A stretch of 64,000 nt of DNA from Neurospora tetrasperma FGSC 2508 (GCF_000213175.1 NW_009799100.1:2448868-2512867); one strand, 5' to 3'. Positions 31,845 through 43,559 are shown, counted from the first letter of the stretch. Notes: generated by a model not told the origin, from the sequence alone. A program made the numbers and translations.

Positions 31845-32488
31845 TATTCTCTGTCGTGGTCGTTATCGAATCAAGCTTACCTATCTCGGGGAAAGATAGC
31901 GGAATCAAAGAGATACCCAACAGACATCATTGAAATGAAATACCATACTTGAAGTACCTCTACACCAGGTAACTGAACTCTGATTGTCATACAAGTCCTA
32001 TTTTCAACTTAGTTGCTCCCCCATATCCACCCCTTGCATGAGGATGCCGCTCCAGGTCCCAGGTCGCTGTAGCTTAAAAGGTGGAACGCGCCAAGCCGCG
32101 CCACTATAAGACGGAACGTCAATGGGACACCACCCGCGACGGGACTTTGAGGTTGTGGCAGGCAACAGAAGCACCGCCGGACAGATCGTTGCCAACACTC
32201 AGTCGCGTCGATAAGTTGCTGCTTTCCCTTCTTTCCACTTTCCATCAAACGTTCTAGACACGCCACAACCGTTCAGCACCGATTCTCATTCGGTCCGATC
32301 GCCCTTTTGCCGGCCTTCATCGCCCGATCCAGCGAGGATCAGAATGCGCTTGACCCGACGAATTCCACTGCTTCAGCGCTGAGCTCCCGCCAGCTCCACG
32401 ATCTTCAACCGACCGGACACACCTAGAGAATATCTCCATTCGAATATACCTTCCGTTTGAACTGCTATCCAAGTGATACTATTTCATT
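31845..32488. other. Intergenic between DAD4 and ARP5
   Basis: DAD4 3' UTR followed by the ARP5 promoter and a pyrimidine-rich leader (32220-32488). No gene seen. Confidence 0.6.
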
Positions 32489-35014
32489 ATGGCACCCTCC
32501 GCAGTTGATGATACTGTCAGCAGGCGGGAAATGTGGAAGACTCTTCCTGATCCCGTCCTGTACCCAGTCAAGGAAGCCAAATTCGAAAAGTACATCGAGC
32601 CACAGTCGGACGGATACGAGCGAGCGAAGGCTCAATCTGGAGGAAATCCAGCTATCGTCATAGATAATGGTAAGTGCATATCTCATGATTTAGGCCCTTC
32701 GCCTACGTAGATTCTCCCCAATGGAGCGTGGCCGACGTATGTTGCTAACCTCTATCATCGCACCTTCAGGTTCCTGGGCTGTTCGAGCGGGATGGTCTTT
32801 CGAAAATGCCCCCCGACTAGCCGTTCCCCCAATCATGGCCAAGTATCGCGATAGAAAGTTAGGCAAGACCTTTTCTTTTGCTGGCCAAGACTGCTATGCC
32901 GACACATCTGCACGAGGACACATACGGAACGCCTTCGAGGCTGGGACCGGTATTGTGAGCAATTGGGATGTTATGGAGCACGTGCTGGACTACGTCTTCT
33001 TGAAGCTTGGCATGAATGGTGTCGATGGGGCGATTGATATGCCGATTGTCATGACCGAGGCTGTCGCAAACTTGCCCTACTCGAGAAAATGTAGGCCAAA
33101 CCCCCAATCATTCCCGTTCTTTCTGCTAACCATATTTCTCTGCTTAGCCATGACCGAAATTATCTTTGAATGTTACGGCGCTCCCTCCCTCACGTACGGA
33201 ATTGACTCGTTGTTCGCATACCGACATAACCAAGGCAAGACCGGTATCGTTGTCTCTTCATCACACAGCGCTACCCATCTTATACCGGTTTACAACCAGA
33301 AGCCATTACTAGCCCAGGCTACGAGGCTGAATTGGGGCGGCTGGCATGCCGCGGAATATCTGCTGAAACTCATAAAGCTAAAGTACTACTATGGATTCCC
33401 CGGCAAACTCAACTCGTCACAAGCTGAGAATATGGTTCGGGATTTCTGCTATGTCTCCCAAGACTACGACAGTGAACTAGCACACTATCTGGAGTGGACT
33501 GGACTTGAGGACAGAGAACGCATTGTTCAATATCCTTACACGGAGGAAGTTATCAATCAAAAGACAGAGGAGGAGCTGGCCCGGATAGCTGAGAGGAAGA
33601 AGGAAAGCGGTCGGAGGCTGCAAGAACAGGCCGCCAAGATGCGCCTGGAAAGACTGATGAAGAAGGAACAAGAGCTCGAGTATTACAAGGACGTCCAGCG
33701 CAGAATCTTGGAACAAACGACCAAGAAGGAGATCAAGCGCATCCTTGATGATGCTGAGGTGAAGGATGAAGCCGCTTTGGATCGGATGGTCAAGGAGCTG
33801 GAAAAATCCATCAAGCGGGCACGGACCAAAGATCTTGGAGGCGAACAAGAGGAAGAGCAAGAAGCTCCCGACTTCAGCTTGCTTGATGTGCCTGATGACC
33901 AATTGGATGAGGCGGGACTCAAGCAAAAGAGGCAACAACGTCTGATGAAGTCGAACCACGATGCTCGAGCACGGGCCAAGGCTGAGAAGGAGGCAGAGAA
34001 GGCCAGGATAGCGGAAGAAGCCAGGTTGGATGAGGAGAGGCGGACCAACGATCTGGAAGGATGGCTTGAGGAGAAGCGCCAGCTTCGTCTTGCCAAGCTA
34101 GCTCAAATTAAAGAGCGCGATCGCCTCAAGGCTGATCTTGGTAACCGCAAGTCACTGGCTAACCAAATACGGATGAAGAACCTGGCAAACCTTGCCTCAG
34201 ATACGCCCGCGACCACCGGTCGCAAGCGGCGTCGCGGCGGTGACGATGACGACTTCGGTGCCGATGACGCCGACTGGGGTGTCTACCGCAGTGTGGCCAT
34301 TGGCGCAAACAAGGGTGACAGCGATGACGAGGAGGAAGCCGAAGAGGATCTCGAAGCGTCGGTCCGCGCGCTGGAGCAAGACTTGCTCGAGTACGACAAG
34401 GAATTCACGTATGAGCACACACTCGAAGCCCAGAACGACTGGACAAAGTCCCTCCTGCATGCCTTCCGGTACGGGCCGAGGCCGTTCGATGCAGCAGCAC
34501 CAGCAGAAACGCATCGTCTCCATCTGAATGTCGAGCGCATCCGTGTACCCGAGGTGATCTTCCAGCCCAGTGCTATTGCTGGTGTTGATCAGGCCGGTAT
34601 AATCGAGATTGCTGGCGATATCTTGAACCAGCGACTGGTTGGTATCCCGGGGCTCGATCGGGATTCGTTCCTCAAGGATATCTTCCTAACCGGTGGAAAT
34701 ACCATGTTCCAAGGATTTGACGAGAGAATGCGTGCTAGCCTTATGCCATTACTCCCGGCTGGCACCCCACTCACCGTCCGCAAGGCGAAGGATCCCATCC
34801 TCGACGCATGGAAGGGCGCTGCCGGCTGGGCGGGCAGCGAAGATTGGCAAAGGGCTAAAGTTACGAGGGAGGAGTATCAGGAGAAGGGAGCTGAGTATCT
34901 GAAGGTAAGTGGTAGTAACCATCTGCTACTATATGATCATTTCTTGCGCGTATTATTCGATATACTGACTGATTTGTACAACAGGAGCATGACTTGGGTA
35001 ACGCTTTTAGCTAA
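32489..35014 (+). CDS. ARP5: Actin-related protein 5, INO80 subunit
   Basis: Four exons: 32489-32669, 32770-33090, 33148-34904 and 34985-35014; donors GTAAGT, GTAGGC and GTAAGT. Intron 2 is 57 nt with no stop, so an unspliced reading would wrongly add 19 residues. The 762-residue product (yeast 755) has the actin fold split by a long charged coiled-coil insertion (about 305-590). Fold landmarks are IDNGSWAVRAGW (58-69), ECYGAPSLTYGIDSLFAY (176-193) and the C-terminal FLTGGNTMFQGFDERM. The insertion is Arp5-specific. Family knowledge: Arp5 forms a module with Ies6 that couples INO80 ATPase activity to nucleosome sliding. The last exon encodes nine residues (EHDLGNAFS). Confidence 0.95.
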
Positions 35015-36149
35015 AGTCAACAAAAGTCTGCTATAGTTACAACCACAAATTCACCTTGTAGGTCAAAGAAGAAATAGCTACACCTAGCATGTGACTAGAA
35101 AAGATGCTAGGTGTTAGATGTGAACATACAATCCATTGCCCACCAGCGAGGCCTAGACTGAAGAGTCTCGGTTGATAGCACTGTCGCGGAAGAGACAAGC
35201 TACTCTCACAGCCCCGAGTATTTGTGACTGAACTGCGCAACACAAAGGACGGAGATACATGTGTTCGAGCTAAAGAATATAAACTTGAACAGAAACTGAG
35301 TTGTTGGTGCATAACAACCAAGATCCTGAATTCGGAATCTTTCAGTTACAAAGACGAGCTCCTCGCTTAGGTAGCTTCCACTCACTTGGCTTCTTCGGTT
35401 GCTGCGTCTAGGCCAGATTTGGGACTTCGTTGTTCGCATTATAGGTACATATATCTCCAAGTCTAACCTTAACTAACCCAACCTGTACCGGGTATCTCAT
35501 TCTCTCTGTTCTGCATAATGGCCTGGGTAAAAGAAGTTGCTAATGTTCGCAAGCTTGCCTTATTCTGTTGCAGTAACCAGGATTGTACGGGCGATCATCT
35601 AGATACGGTTGTCTATCCTGGTGTGGTTAGGCCAAATTCTCACGAGTGTCTTTGGGTTGCTGTGTGAAGAAAAAAAATCCGGTCTGGTTTTGGGAAGCCA
35701 TATATGTTGTATTAATTACTTTTGATGGCACGTCTTTGATCTTCTGTTTGGAGTTTCTGAGTGGATGGATTGTTTGACCTGGAGGAGCATGGCCTTTCTT
35801 TCGATTCCGATATTCCCCCCGCTGTCTGTTGTTCTTGTTTCTTGTCTGTCACTTGTCTGGCCCAATCTGCTCAACGTTTATCGACCTGGCGGGAGATGTT
35901 GGAGAAGTAGGTTACGCTTGTTTCTGCAGCTCGAGTGACAGATAGCACGGTCTTTATTTGTTATTGGTGATTTGATCCATCACTAAGGTTTTCATCTACT
36001 CCGCAAATGATCGTCTTGACAATCAAAGGATGGACTTAGACGGAATCCACAGATGACGGTGTATATAGAAAATTGATCAAGAACCCTTTTTTGTCTATCA
36101 TCCGTTTTCATCTATGAATCAATATTCTGTCTAGAGCGAAATCCCCGAT
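35015..36149. other. Intergenic between converging genes
   Basis: 3' flanks of ARP5 and of the AAA ATPase gene. No gene or repeat; many short AT-rich segments. Confidence 0.6.
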
Positions 36150-38645
36150 CTAATACCTCCTGAACTGCTTCTCCCACTGCTCAAAACCTCTAATCATCTC
36201 GGGCGTAATCTGCCTCATCATCCCCTTAGCCGCCATCTCCAGATCCTCCATCGTTATACCTACCGCTGTATCTTCCTCAACCGAATCCAGCTTTAGATAG
36301 CGATCATAAGCCCTCGTTCCCGCCACCGCGCAGATCCCCTTAATCTCTGCGCCCGAGAACCCGTCCGTGATAGTCGCCAACCTTTCGATCTCCTCCTCAC
36401 CGATCAGCATCTGCCTCTTCTCCGCCTCCTTCTTAAATATCGCCGCGCGTGCTTCTTGGTCTGGCGGGCTAACATAAATCAGCTCATCAAAGCGACCGGG
36501 CCGGAGCAAAGCGGGATCCAGCGCCTGCGGCCTGTTGGTAGCAGCCAGAACCACCACGCCCGTTAAAGCCTCGAAGCCATCCATCTCATTGAGCAAGGTC
36601 GTCAACACGTTCAGACCACTGCTACTTCCCCCAGATGTTGAGGATCCGCCATGCCCAAAACCGGCCCGCTGCCCCGCAATAGAGTCAATCTCATCAAAGA
36701 AAATCATACTAGGCGCCACCTCCCTCGCCCTCTGAAACAGCCTTCGCACCGCCCTCTCCGACTCGCCCACGTACATGTTGAGTAGCTCGGCGCCCTTGAC
36801 GGCAAAGAAATTGAGGCCGGACTCGGTCGCCATCGCTTGCGCCGCCATGGTTTTGGAGCAACCTGGTGGGCCATACAAAAGAAACCCCTTGGGTGGACGG
36901 GCGAAGAAGCGAGATAACACGTGGACGGGTTCAGTGGACATGCGCACGGCGCGTCGGAGAGAAACCTTGACGGAGGCTTGCCCGCCGATATCAGACCAGT
37001 GGATGGGAGGCGGCTTGAGGTTCACGTCGTGCATGGCAGAGGGCCGAACGAGGCGGAGGGCTTCTTCGTAGTCGGAGGCGAGGAAGTAGGAGGTTGGGGT
37101 GGTGGTTGTGCTGGCGTTGGAGGGGGAGAGGTGCATGGACTCAAGGAGGGTTGATACTTCTTCTGTTGCTGGAGGTTGATCATCAAGACTGATCACGTCC
37201 TCGGTTGATGTTGGTGTTGTCGTCTTCTTTGCCCTGTTGATCCGCGTCCTTGCTATGAACTCGGCTTCGTCGACGATACGCCGGAGATCCTTGCCGTTGT
37301 AGGCATGTGTGCGTTCGCTGAGGCTGCGAAGAAGAGCGTCTTCTTCCTCGGGCGCTACGCGCAGGTTGAAAGAGGCAAGAATCTCCTTGCGGCCATCCAC
37401 GTCAGGGAGTGGTAGGTACACCTCGCCTGTGAGCCTCCCAGGATCCTTGAGATCCTCGGGGACGTCGGTTGTGTAATCTAAGCAAGTGACGACGACAGCT
37501 ACCTTGGGGATCTCGCCAGTTTCCTGGGCGTCAGCCCCCAAGGTGTCCAGTGCCTCGCACAGGGCCTGTATCACAGAGGTGCGGTTGTTCCTCTCCTTGT
37601 CGATTAACCTTTCTAGTTGGTCGATCAGGATGATACTAGGCTGTTCAAGTCTAGCTTTCTGGAACATGTCCTGGATATCGGCAAGCTTGTCCTTGGGCTG
37701 GATGCGATAGACTGTGCCCCATCCAGTAGCCGCAATGGTGTTTAGGAGCATGCTCTTTCCCGTGCCGTGACCGCCGTGAATCGCGATACCGCGGTACCTA
37801 GGCTTGCCCTTAAAGACCCAGGGGTCGGTGAACTGAGACAGCAGGTCGTGGAGTTTCTCGATCTGAGCGTCCAGTCCACGAACACCTGTCACCTCCAGCT
37901 TTCCCTGGGGCACTCCGTCCACCTGGCCAGCGGGCGAAGGCGCCCCTATCCTGACTTTCGTCTTGCCATCCAAATAGCGCGCGTTGCCGGTTGGCCGCCC
38001 ATTCACCGAAGCCACCACGAACGACCTCTGCGGACCCCTAGCATAGAGATTCTTGAACGTCAAACCAGCGTGGACATGCTCGATCATAGAAAGCCTTCCG
38101 GCAAGGAAGAACTCCCAGCCGGGAAGATCGGACGGGTCGATAGATGCGGCAGTCTCTGCATCTTTGCCAGCCTTCTCGGGAGGTAGCTCTTCGAGGACGA
38201 CCTCTTCGGCTTCGGGGAGCTTCCCTTCCTGGACTGTGACCTTGACCTGAACTCCAGCCTGGTAGCCGCATGCATCTCTAAAGGCATCATACAGCTGGAC
38301 ACTGGCCTTGTCTATCCTCTCTGGCGATTTCCATAGGGTTGCCTCCCGTCGCACGGGCTGGTCTTCAGAAGAGTTCTTATCGATCTTCTCAATGGTAATT
38401 GCCCGTCCTCCGTCTTTGGATCCGGTCAGCTCGAGCAGAGCCTCCTCGTTGACATAGACTCGCGATGGTTGTTTCTTTGCAAGGTCCTTTTCGGTGGTGC
38501 TGTTGGCCTGCAACTTGCGCACCTTGAACTCGAGAGATTTCGTCCCCATGGTGTCACCGTGTCTGTGGGCTGGGCGAGATCCGGATAGGAGCAGTTCACT
38601 GTCTCCGTCTTTCTCACTTTGGTCTTGGTGGACCTTGATGTCCAA
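36150..38645 (-). CDS. AFG2: Afg2/Drg1-like type II AAA ATPase with degenerate D1
   Basis: One intronless frame of 831 residues. The N-terminal Cdc48-like domain runs to about 250. D1 (about 255-430) keeps Walker A GGHGTGKS (291-298), but its Walker B is IILIDQ (338-343), with Gln for the catalytic Glu, and its sensor-1/arginine-finger region reads VVTCLDY...DPGRLTGE. D2 (about 550-740) is complete: GPPGCSKT (592-599), MIFFDE (647-652), AATNRP with sensor-1 Asn704, and RPGRFD (715-720). The GPPGCSKT loop with KGAELLNMYVGESE is characteristic of Afg2/SPATA5. Family knowledge: Afg2/Drg1 strips Rlp24 from pre-60S particles in the cytoplasm. Long Thr/Pro-rich linkers separate the domains. Because D1 is so divergent, a paralogue of Afg2 is possible. 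Confidence 0.8.
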   Translation of the reverse strand: MDIKVHQDQSEKDGDSELLLSGSRPAHRHGDTMGTKSLEFKVRKLQANSTTEKDLAKKQPSRVYVNEEALLELTGSKDGGRAITIEKIDKNSSEDQPVRREATLWKSPERIDKASVQLYDAFRDACGYQAGVQVKVTVQEGKLPEAEEVVLEELPPEKAGKDAETAASIDPSDLPGWEFFLAGRLSMIEHVHAGLTFKNLYARGPQRSFVVASVNGRPTGNARYLDGKTKVRIGAPSPAGQVDGVPQGKLEVTGVRGLDAQIEKLHDLLSQFTDPWVFKGKPRYRGIAIHGGHGTGKSMLLNTIAATGWGTVYRIQPKDKLADIQDMFQKARLEQPSIILIDQLERLIDKERNNRTSVIQALCEALDTLGADAQETGEIPKVAVVVTCLDYTTDVPEDLKDPGRLTGEVYLPLPDVDGRKEILASFNLRVAPEEEDALLRSLSERTHAYNGKDLRRIVDEAEFIARTRINRAKKTTTPTSTEDVISLDDQPPATEEVSTLLESMHLSPSNASTTTTPTSYFLASDYEEALRLVRPSAMHDVNLKPPPIHWSDIGGQASVKVSLRRAVRMSTEPVHVLSRFFARPPKGFLLYGPPGCSKTMAAQAMATESGLNFFAVKGAELLNMYVGESERAVRRLFQRAREVAPSMIFFDEIDSIAGQRAGFGHGGSSTSGGSSSGLNVLTTLLNEMDGFEALTGVVVLAATNRPQALDPALLRPGRFDELIYVSPPDQEARAAIFKKEAEKRQMLIGEEEIERLATITDGFSGAEIKGICAVAGTRAYDRYLKLDSVEEDTAVGITMEDLEMAAKGMMRQITPEMIRGFEQWEKQFRRY

Positions 38646-39324
38646 ACTTTATTGTAGAGTTTGTTGAGTGGGGTCTTTCGGAGGGCCCGTCGACATGGAT
38701 TGCCCGGCTTGGTTCTAGACTCGGAGCACAAGCAGAGTTCAATGGCCCGGGAACTGCCTTGGAACACGGAGCCTCAGCTCCGGTCGCAATCACTGTCTTT
38801 TTGTCAAAGTCCGACTTCATCGCGGCTTCTTGTCTCCAAAAGTGACGGCTTCCGATTTTGAAGACCGGTGATAAGTGGGGCCGGAAAGCCACTCTGAAAG
38901 ATTCCCGTACCTCTTAGTACCTACACTAGTGTACCTAGACAGGTACCTCTACTTGCACGATCACATTACATAGCGCTTGCCCTACGTATCCAGTACTTTC
39001 CCACGCCAGTACCTGCATCTGGCTGATCTTAGGACGCCACTTAAGGTTCTCGTTCGTCCCAAAGCCTCGAGGTTTCTTCTTCGCTTCCTTCCAGGGCTAG
39101 GGTTAGGGGTAGCTTGCCGGCGGCAGAGCTGATGGCGTTGCGGGGGGATTGATCTCCAACGATTCCCAGCACGAGACATGAGGGGAACTCAACTGGAGGG
39201 GAAAACAAACCAGGAGCTCATTCTTTACACTTTTGACGTTTTTTTCCTTCTTTGACTTTTATCATTCCCCTACTCCGTGATTCTAGCTTCCCTCTATGGT
39301 TTGCGCTCGGCGTCCACGACCTTG
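38646..39324. other. Divergent promoter region
   Basis: Between the AAA ATPase gene (minus) and the mitochondrial protein gene (plus). No gene except the short uORF at 39296-39325. Confidence 0.55.
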
Positions 39325-39325
39325 A
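39296..39325 (+). promoter_or_regulatory. uORF overlapping the main start codon (TGATG)
   Basis: ATG at 39296 opens a nine-codon frame (MVCARRPRP) that stops at TGA 39323-39325; the last A of this stop is the A of the main ATG (39325). Such a TGATG overlap lets a ribosome that ends on the uORF restart on the gene, so it may set the translation level. Whether the transcript includes it is unknown. Confidence 0.5.
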
Positions 39326-41753
39326 TGCTGCCGAGAGGACTGCAGTTGTCGCAGTCCTTCAACCGGTCATGCGTGAGACTGCCCATTGCCCGATCTGCGA
39401 CCACCCCCTCCATCGCCTTCTCCACGTCTGCGACCAATTGCGAAAAGAGACCGCATCACAATCAAGATGCGCAGTTTGACCGGGGAGCCAGGAATGGGAA
39501 TGCGAATGAGACCGCCAAAAGACAGACGTCCGATGAGAGGAGCCGCAGGGCTCCCATAACTCCGCGACAGGCCCGTTATCTAGATCAAACTGTCCGCTCT
39601 ACGACAACAAACCCTGAGGGGCGACACGAAGAAAATGCAACTCAGGCCCGTCCGCTGATACGAACTGTTTCCTTCTCACCAAAAAAGACCCGTCCGCTAG
39701 TACGATATCATGATGGGGTGCACCAGGAAAGGAACGCCAACTCGCGAAAAGAAGAGAATGAACTACAAGCTCCCTCGAGAAAACAAGAGTCCGAGCAACA
39801 ACTCCGGTCAATTGCTCGAACCGCTCGCTTCTCACTAGAAAGCGACAACGTCTTGAAAGATGGACCTGAGTTAAAGGCCCGTCCGGCAGTACGAATTATT
39901 CGTCACCTAGCCAGAGACCCCATCGAGAAGACAGACAAAGAACCCAGGTTGCAGGCCCATCCGTCAGCACGAAATCTTCGCCGCTTGGCAAAAACCCCCA
40001 GCGAGAAAAGAGGAGAATATGAGCTACAGGTACCTCCAGCAGCTCGACCTGTTAATTGGCGAAAAGAAGACTTCCTTGGAGAAAGGACTGCAGATTCTCG
40101 GTTGGATTCTGTGCCAGCCAAGCAGCCAACATGGGCTACCTCTCCGTTGGAAAAACCCAAGCGGAAAAGGAGAAGCGCCGAAGCCTCTGGAGCCAGAAAG
40201 GATACAGAGACCAGCTCGGAAGAGGTATTTCCTTCGCAAAGCGAGCTTCAAGCGTGGTTCAAAGAATTCACGTCCGAGCGATCCAATTTCGAAGCCACCG
40301 CTCAGTCAGTACCACTGGAGCTTCTCCAAATGCGTGTCAAAAAATCCTCTGAACATGACAAGTTGGAGAGCGAGGAGAAGATGAGGAGACTTGAGGGAAC
40401 GGGGTTTTCAGGGCCTATAAAGATGGACCCCCGCCATGGGACTGTCGGGCCCATCACTCTTCGTCAACCTAGGGACGAGTTCGACACTCTGGTGTCCTCA
40501 GTCGACATGGAGGAGAAACCAGCAGTCGACCAGAGCGACGAAGACGGCGGGCCAGCAATCATTGTGCTTGACTGTGTCTCCCGGTCCCTTCTAGAGTCCG
40601 ACTTTCGCCACATTGCCGGTCATGGCCAGCATGTGGACGGGTGGACTTATGGCCTTGTCAAGGGTACGTTTACAAGACTCGTGTGATATACTGTAGCGTC
40701 TTGGGTTCGTTGGAACCACCTGCGACTTCGCAATACTGACATTAAATCCTCTGACCAGTTGTCCAATCCCGATCCCGAACTACACATGAACCACAAGGCT
40801 GTTATTTCCTCTTCTTTGACAATGAGTCCAATGCTCGAGCATACATCAATGTTCTGGAACGCTTGCATAATAAATCACGTCAGCGTTTGCCAAAAGAATG
40901 GCGACAGACGACCACGGCCACGCCGACATCGGTTCAACCTGCTGGGGAGTTAGAAGGCTCAGAAGATGTTGAAGAGAGCGCCGACGAGCTTCCGGACGTG
41001 GATGAACAGCAGGGGGGCGGCCTCGGCAAACCCAGTGAATATGCCGCCGCCACTTCCATCCCAGACGATGACGGCCTGGACGCTGCACGCTACACCTTAC
41101 TGCCCCCTACAGCGCCCCTGCATTACCAAATCTTCACCAGAAACAACATCCTCGAATTCGAGAACATACGGGAGGCAAGTAAGGGCCTGCGGCCTCAGCA
41201 GCTTCTCTCACAACCAAAATCCAAGCGTAGCGGAGCAGGCTCCTTCATATCCCCGCCTCCCAAGGACCTCATCAACTACGCCCAAGACCCACAAATAGAG
41301 CATAGCAGAAACAGCGCCCTAGTGCACCTGGTCGGGGCCAAAATGACCATCCGGGCCTTGCGCACCGCCATTGAAATCGACTCCGAGGCGCGTAACTATC
41401 CGTGGCAATTGCTTCAGGAGGAAGAGCCAGCGGCGACGCCGTCTACAACAACAACAAGGAAGACGACGGAGCAGCAAGGAAAGGATGAAGAGGATGCAGC
41501 AATCAAGCCCATCTTATCCACGCTCTCCACCATCAAGTTCAGCAAGTTCAACGAGTACAGAATCGAGCACGAGCTGGATGAGTTCTCGGGCGGTCAGATG
41601 GATGAAGGGGAAATGCGCGGGTTTTCACGGTTCGTGGTCTCGTTTGCGGACGTGAGTGAGGCTAGGAGGTTTGTCAGGACGTGGCACAAGAGGGAGATGC
41701 TGGATCCGAGGACTGAGAGGATGGTGCTTGTTAATGTCACGTCTCTTTGGTAG
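39325..41753 (+). CDS. Mitochondrial protein with RRM-like fold, unknown function
   Basis: Two exons: 39325-40663 and 40759-41753 (intron GTACGT...CCAG, 95 nt); 777 residues. The start MLPRGLQLSQSFNRSCVRLPIARS is basic, amphipathic and acid-free, and is followed by AFSTSA, a typical presequence cleavage region. Residues ~80-300 are highly charged and carry imperfect repeats around RP-x-x-R-x-x-R. Residues ~430-500 read AIIVLDC, an acidic helix, then GCYFLFFDNESNARAYINVL; this alternates like the beta-alpha-beta units of an RNA recognition motif. A second such unit (RFVVSFADVSEARRFVRTWH) is near the C terminus. I do not recognise the family. The sequence suggests a mitochondrial RNA-binding or ribosome-associated factor; this is inference. 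Confidence 0.8.
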
Positions 41754-42893
41754 GGCAATTTTCTAGTATTAATGTGGAATGCAGTTAGGCGCGTGGGTGT
41801 AGATCACGTTGTTTGTATATGGAGGGATTTGTATAGGGGTATGAATGGGTTCAGTGTACTATTCCATGTATATTATTTCCTCGATCTTGGATAGAGAAAA
41901 CTAGCCATGGCGTCTAGACAGGTCAACCTCGTTCCTTTTCGCTTTGGAAACGGACACACGCTCGGTCTCCAGGCGGTATGTGCCACAAAAATAACGAAAG
42001 GGGTCGTTTAGATCCCCTGCCCCCCGCGCCCCTCCTAGACTCTAGACCTATTGGACATTGCCTTACCTTGGCTTCCAAGTTGTGAGATTGTCCGGTTCAC
42101 GTCGTACAAGTGATACAGTGCCCTCTCTTTGTCGTTGTTGTCCTCATCCACTGTGTTGTCGTATCCTGCCTGCCCGCCCTGAGGTCTTGACTTCGTTGCC
42201 TACCCCAAACTGGACGCCGTCCAACTCAGTGTTGTGCCCCCGGTGAATCGACCAACGAATATGTGTCTGGGACTTAGGAGCCGTCATCTCATCCTCTTTT
42301 CGTTCTTGAGTTTTCTCTGACCGGTCTTACCGTCTCTCACGACTCACATGGCTGGTTTGCCTTGTTGTCGTCAGGAATCGCCAAAGCAAGCGAATGGACT
42401 TGATCTGGGATCGGTTAGGGCTATGGGCGGGCACGAGGGGATCTGGACAACGTACCCAGGCTCCCAGGCTCCCCTGGTACCTATAATTTCGAGCCCCTGT
42501 CCCAGTATTTTGGAGCTCGCTAGACAAGGACAGCCAGCTTTCTTCTATTCTGCCTCAAAACGTAAAACTCACTCACCATGGACTGACACGTCTTCGAGTT
42601 AAATCAGAAAGTCCAAGCATGACTTGACCAATTTTAAGGAGCGATTGTTTTTTTTTTGGATTGGATCTGGGTAGATTTGACTTGCTGGGTGGGATTTCTG
42701 GTTGTTGTGTAGGTACTTGCTTTTACCCAATTTTATCATCCATCCCATGTCATGAGCGGTCGGGGCAAGCAGCCCCTTCCGTCCACCCTTGAGCGGGAAC
42801 TGGGGGGCAGCAGGGCAGGCATGGATGTCTCCCGCGGGGATAGGCAGTGGAAAATGCCGTGCGTTGCGGGACTGTGCCTGGGGACGGGGGAAG
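41754..42893. other. Intergenic 5' of the transposon island
   Basis: 3' flank of the mitochondrial gene, normal GC content up to the transposon. No supported gene. An ATG-led 69-nt frame at 41907-41975 ending at a GTATGT was considered and rejected. Confidence 0.5.
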
Positions 42894-42902
42894 GTCTTTG
42901 AG
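42894..42902. repeat. Target site duplication of the MULE, left copy
   Basis: The nine bases GTCTTTGAG directly abut the left inverted repeat and recur unchanged at 54513-54521 directly after the right one. A 9-bp duplication is the usual MULE signature. Confidence 0.9.
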
Positions 42903-43002
42903 CGCATTCTTTAGCTGGCTAGTATGAAAAGCGTACATGGCTAATATAACCCACTTTTACAACGCTGAGTAAGCGCAGCCGCCTAGCCCAGCCCAGCCTA
43001 GC
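42903..43002 (+). repeat. MULE terminal inverted repeat, left
   Basis: Begins CGCATTCTTTAGCTGGCTAG. Against the reverse complement of 54413-54512 I count six differences in 100, all transitions. The inner end is built of CCCAG/CCTAG pentamers. Confidence 0.92.
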
Positions 43003-43559
43003 TATTATATTACACTGTGTAGTATTGCTGCCCAACCTTCGCCGGCGTTGCGTAGTTTGTTAGTGACCGTCAGTCGTATGTGTAATTGATTAAAGCTATT
43101 GCGAGACTTTATTCTAGCATTGTGCAATTGTTTTGAGCGATTATCTTATTATTTTCATTATTATTTCGTGGAGTGTTATCGAACTTGTAGTATTTGTTAA
43201 TAGACCTCGCCTGCCTACCGTATGTTGCGTGTTTGCTTGAGTAAGTTAGATTGTAAGCTTAGCTAATAAAGATAATTATATTTAACTGTTATTTAATAGA
43301 TTTGCTCGCAAAAATAATACCTAGTCCGTTTCGAGTAATTACTTTTAATTGGAGTATAACCCCCTTTGCCAAAATCCAATTATTATTAATCTGCCGCTAG
43401 TATAAGCTATTGAGATTAAGAATACAATTACTGTCCCCTAGCGAATACACTACCCGCTAGCTACTAGTAAGACTATTATTTACCTCCCTTGGCTATAATA
43501 ATAAGGTTGTTGCCTTTAATATATTATAAGATTATTGTATAAAGTAAAATTTTATAATC

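Noticed and set aside
41907-41975. ATG-led 23-codon frame ending at GTATGT, possible first exon
   Set aside because: No downstream exon with a matching acceptor and protein-like frame could be found before the transposon.
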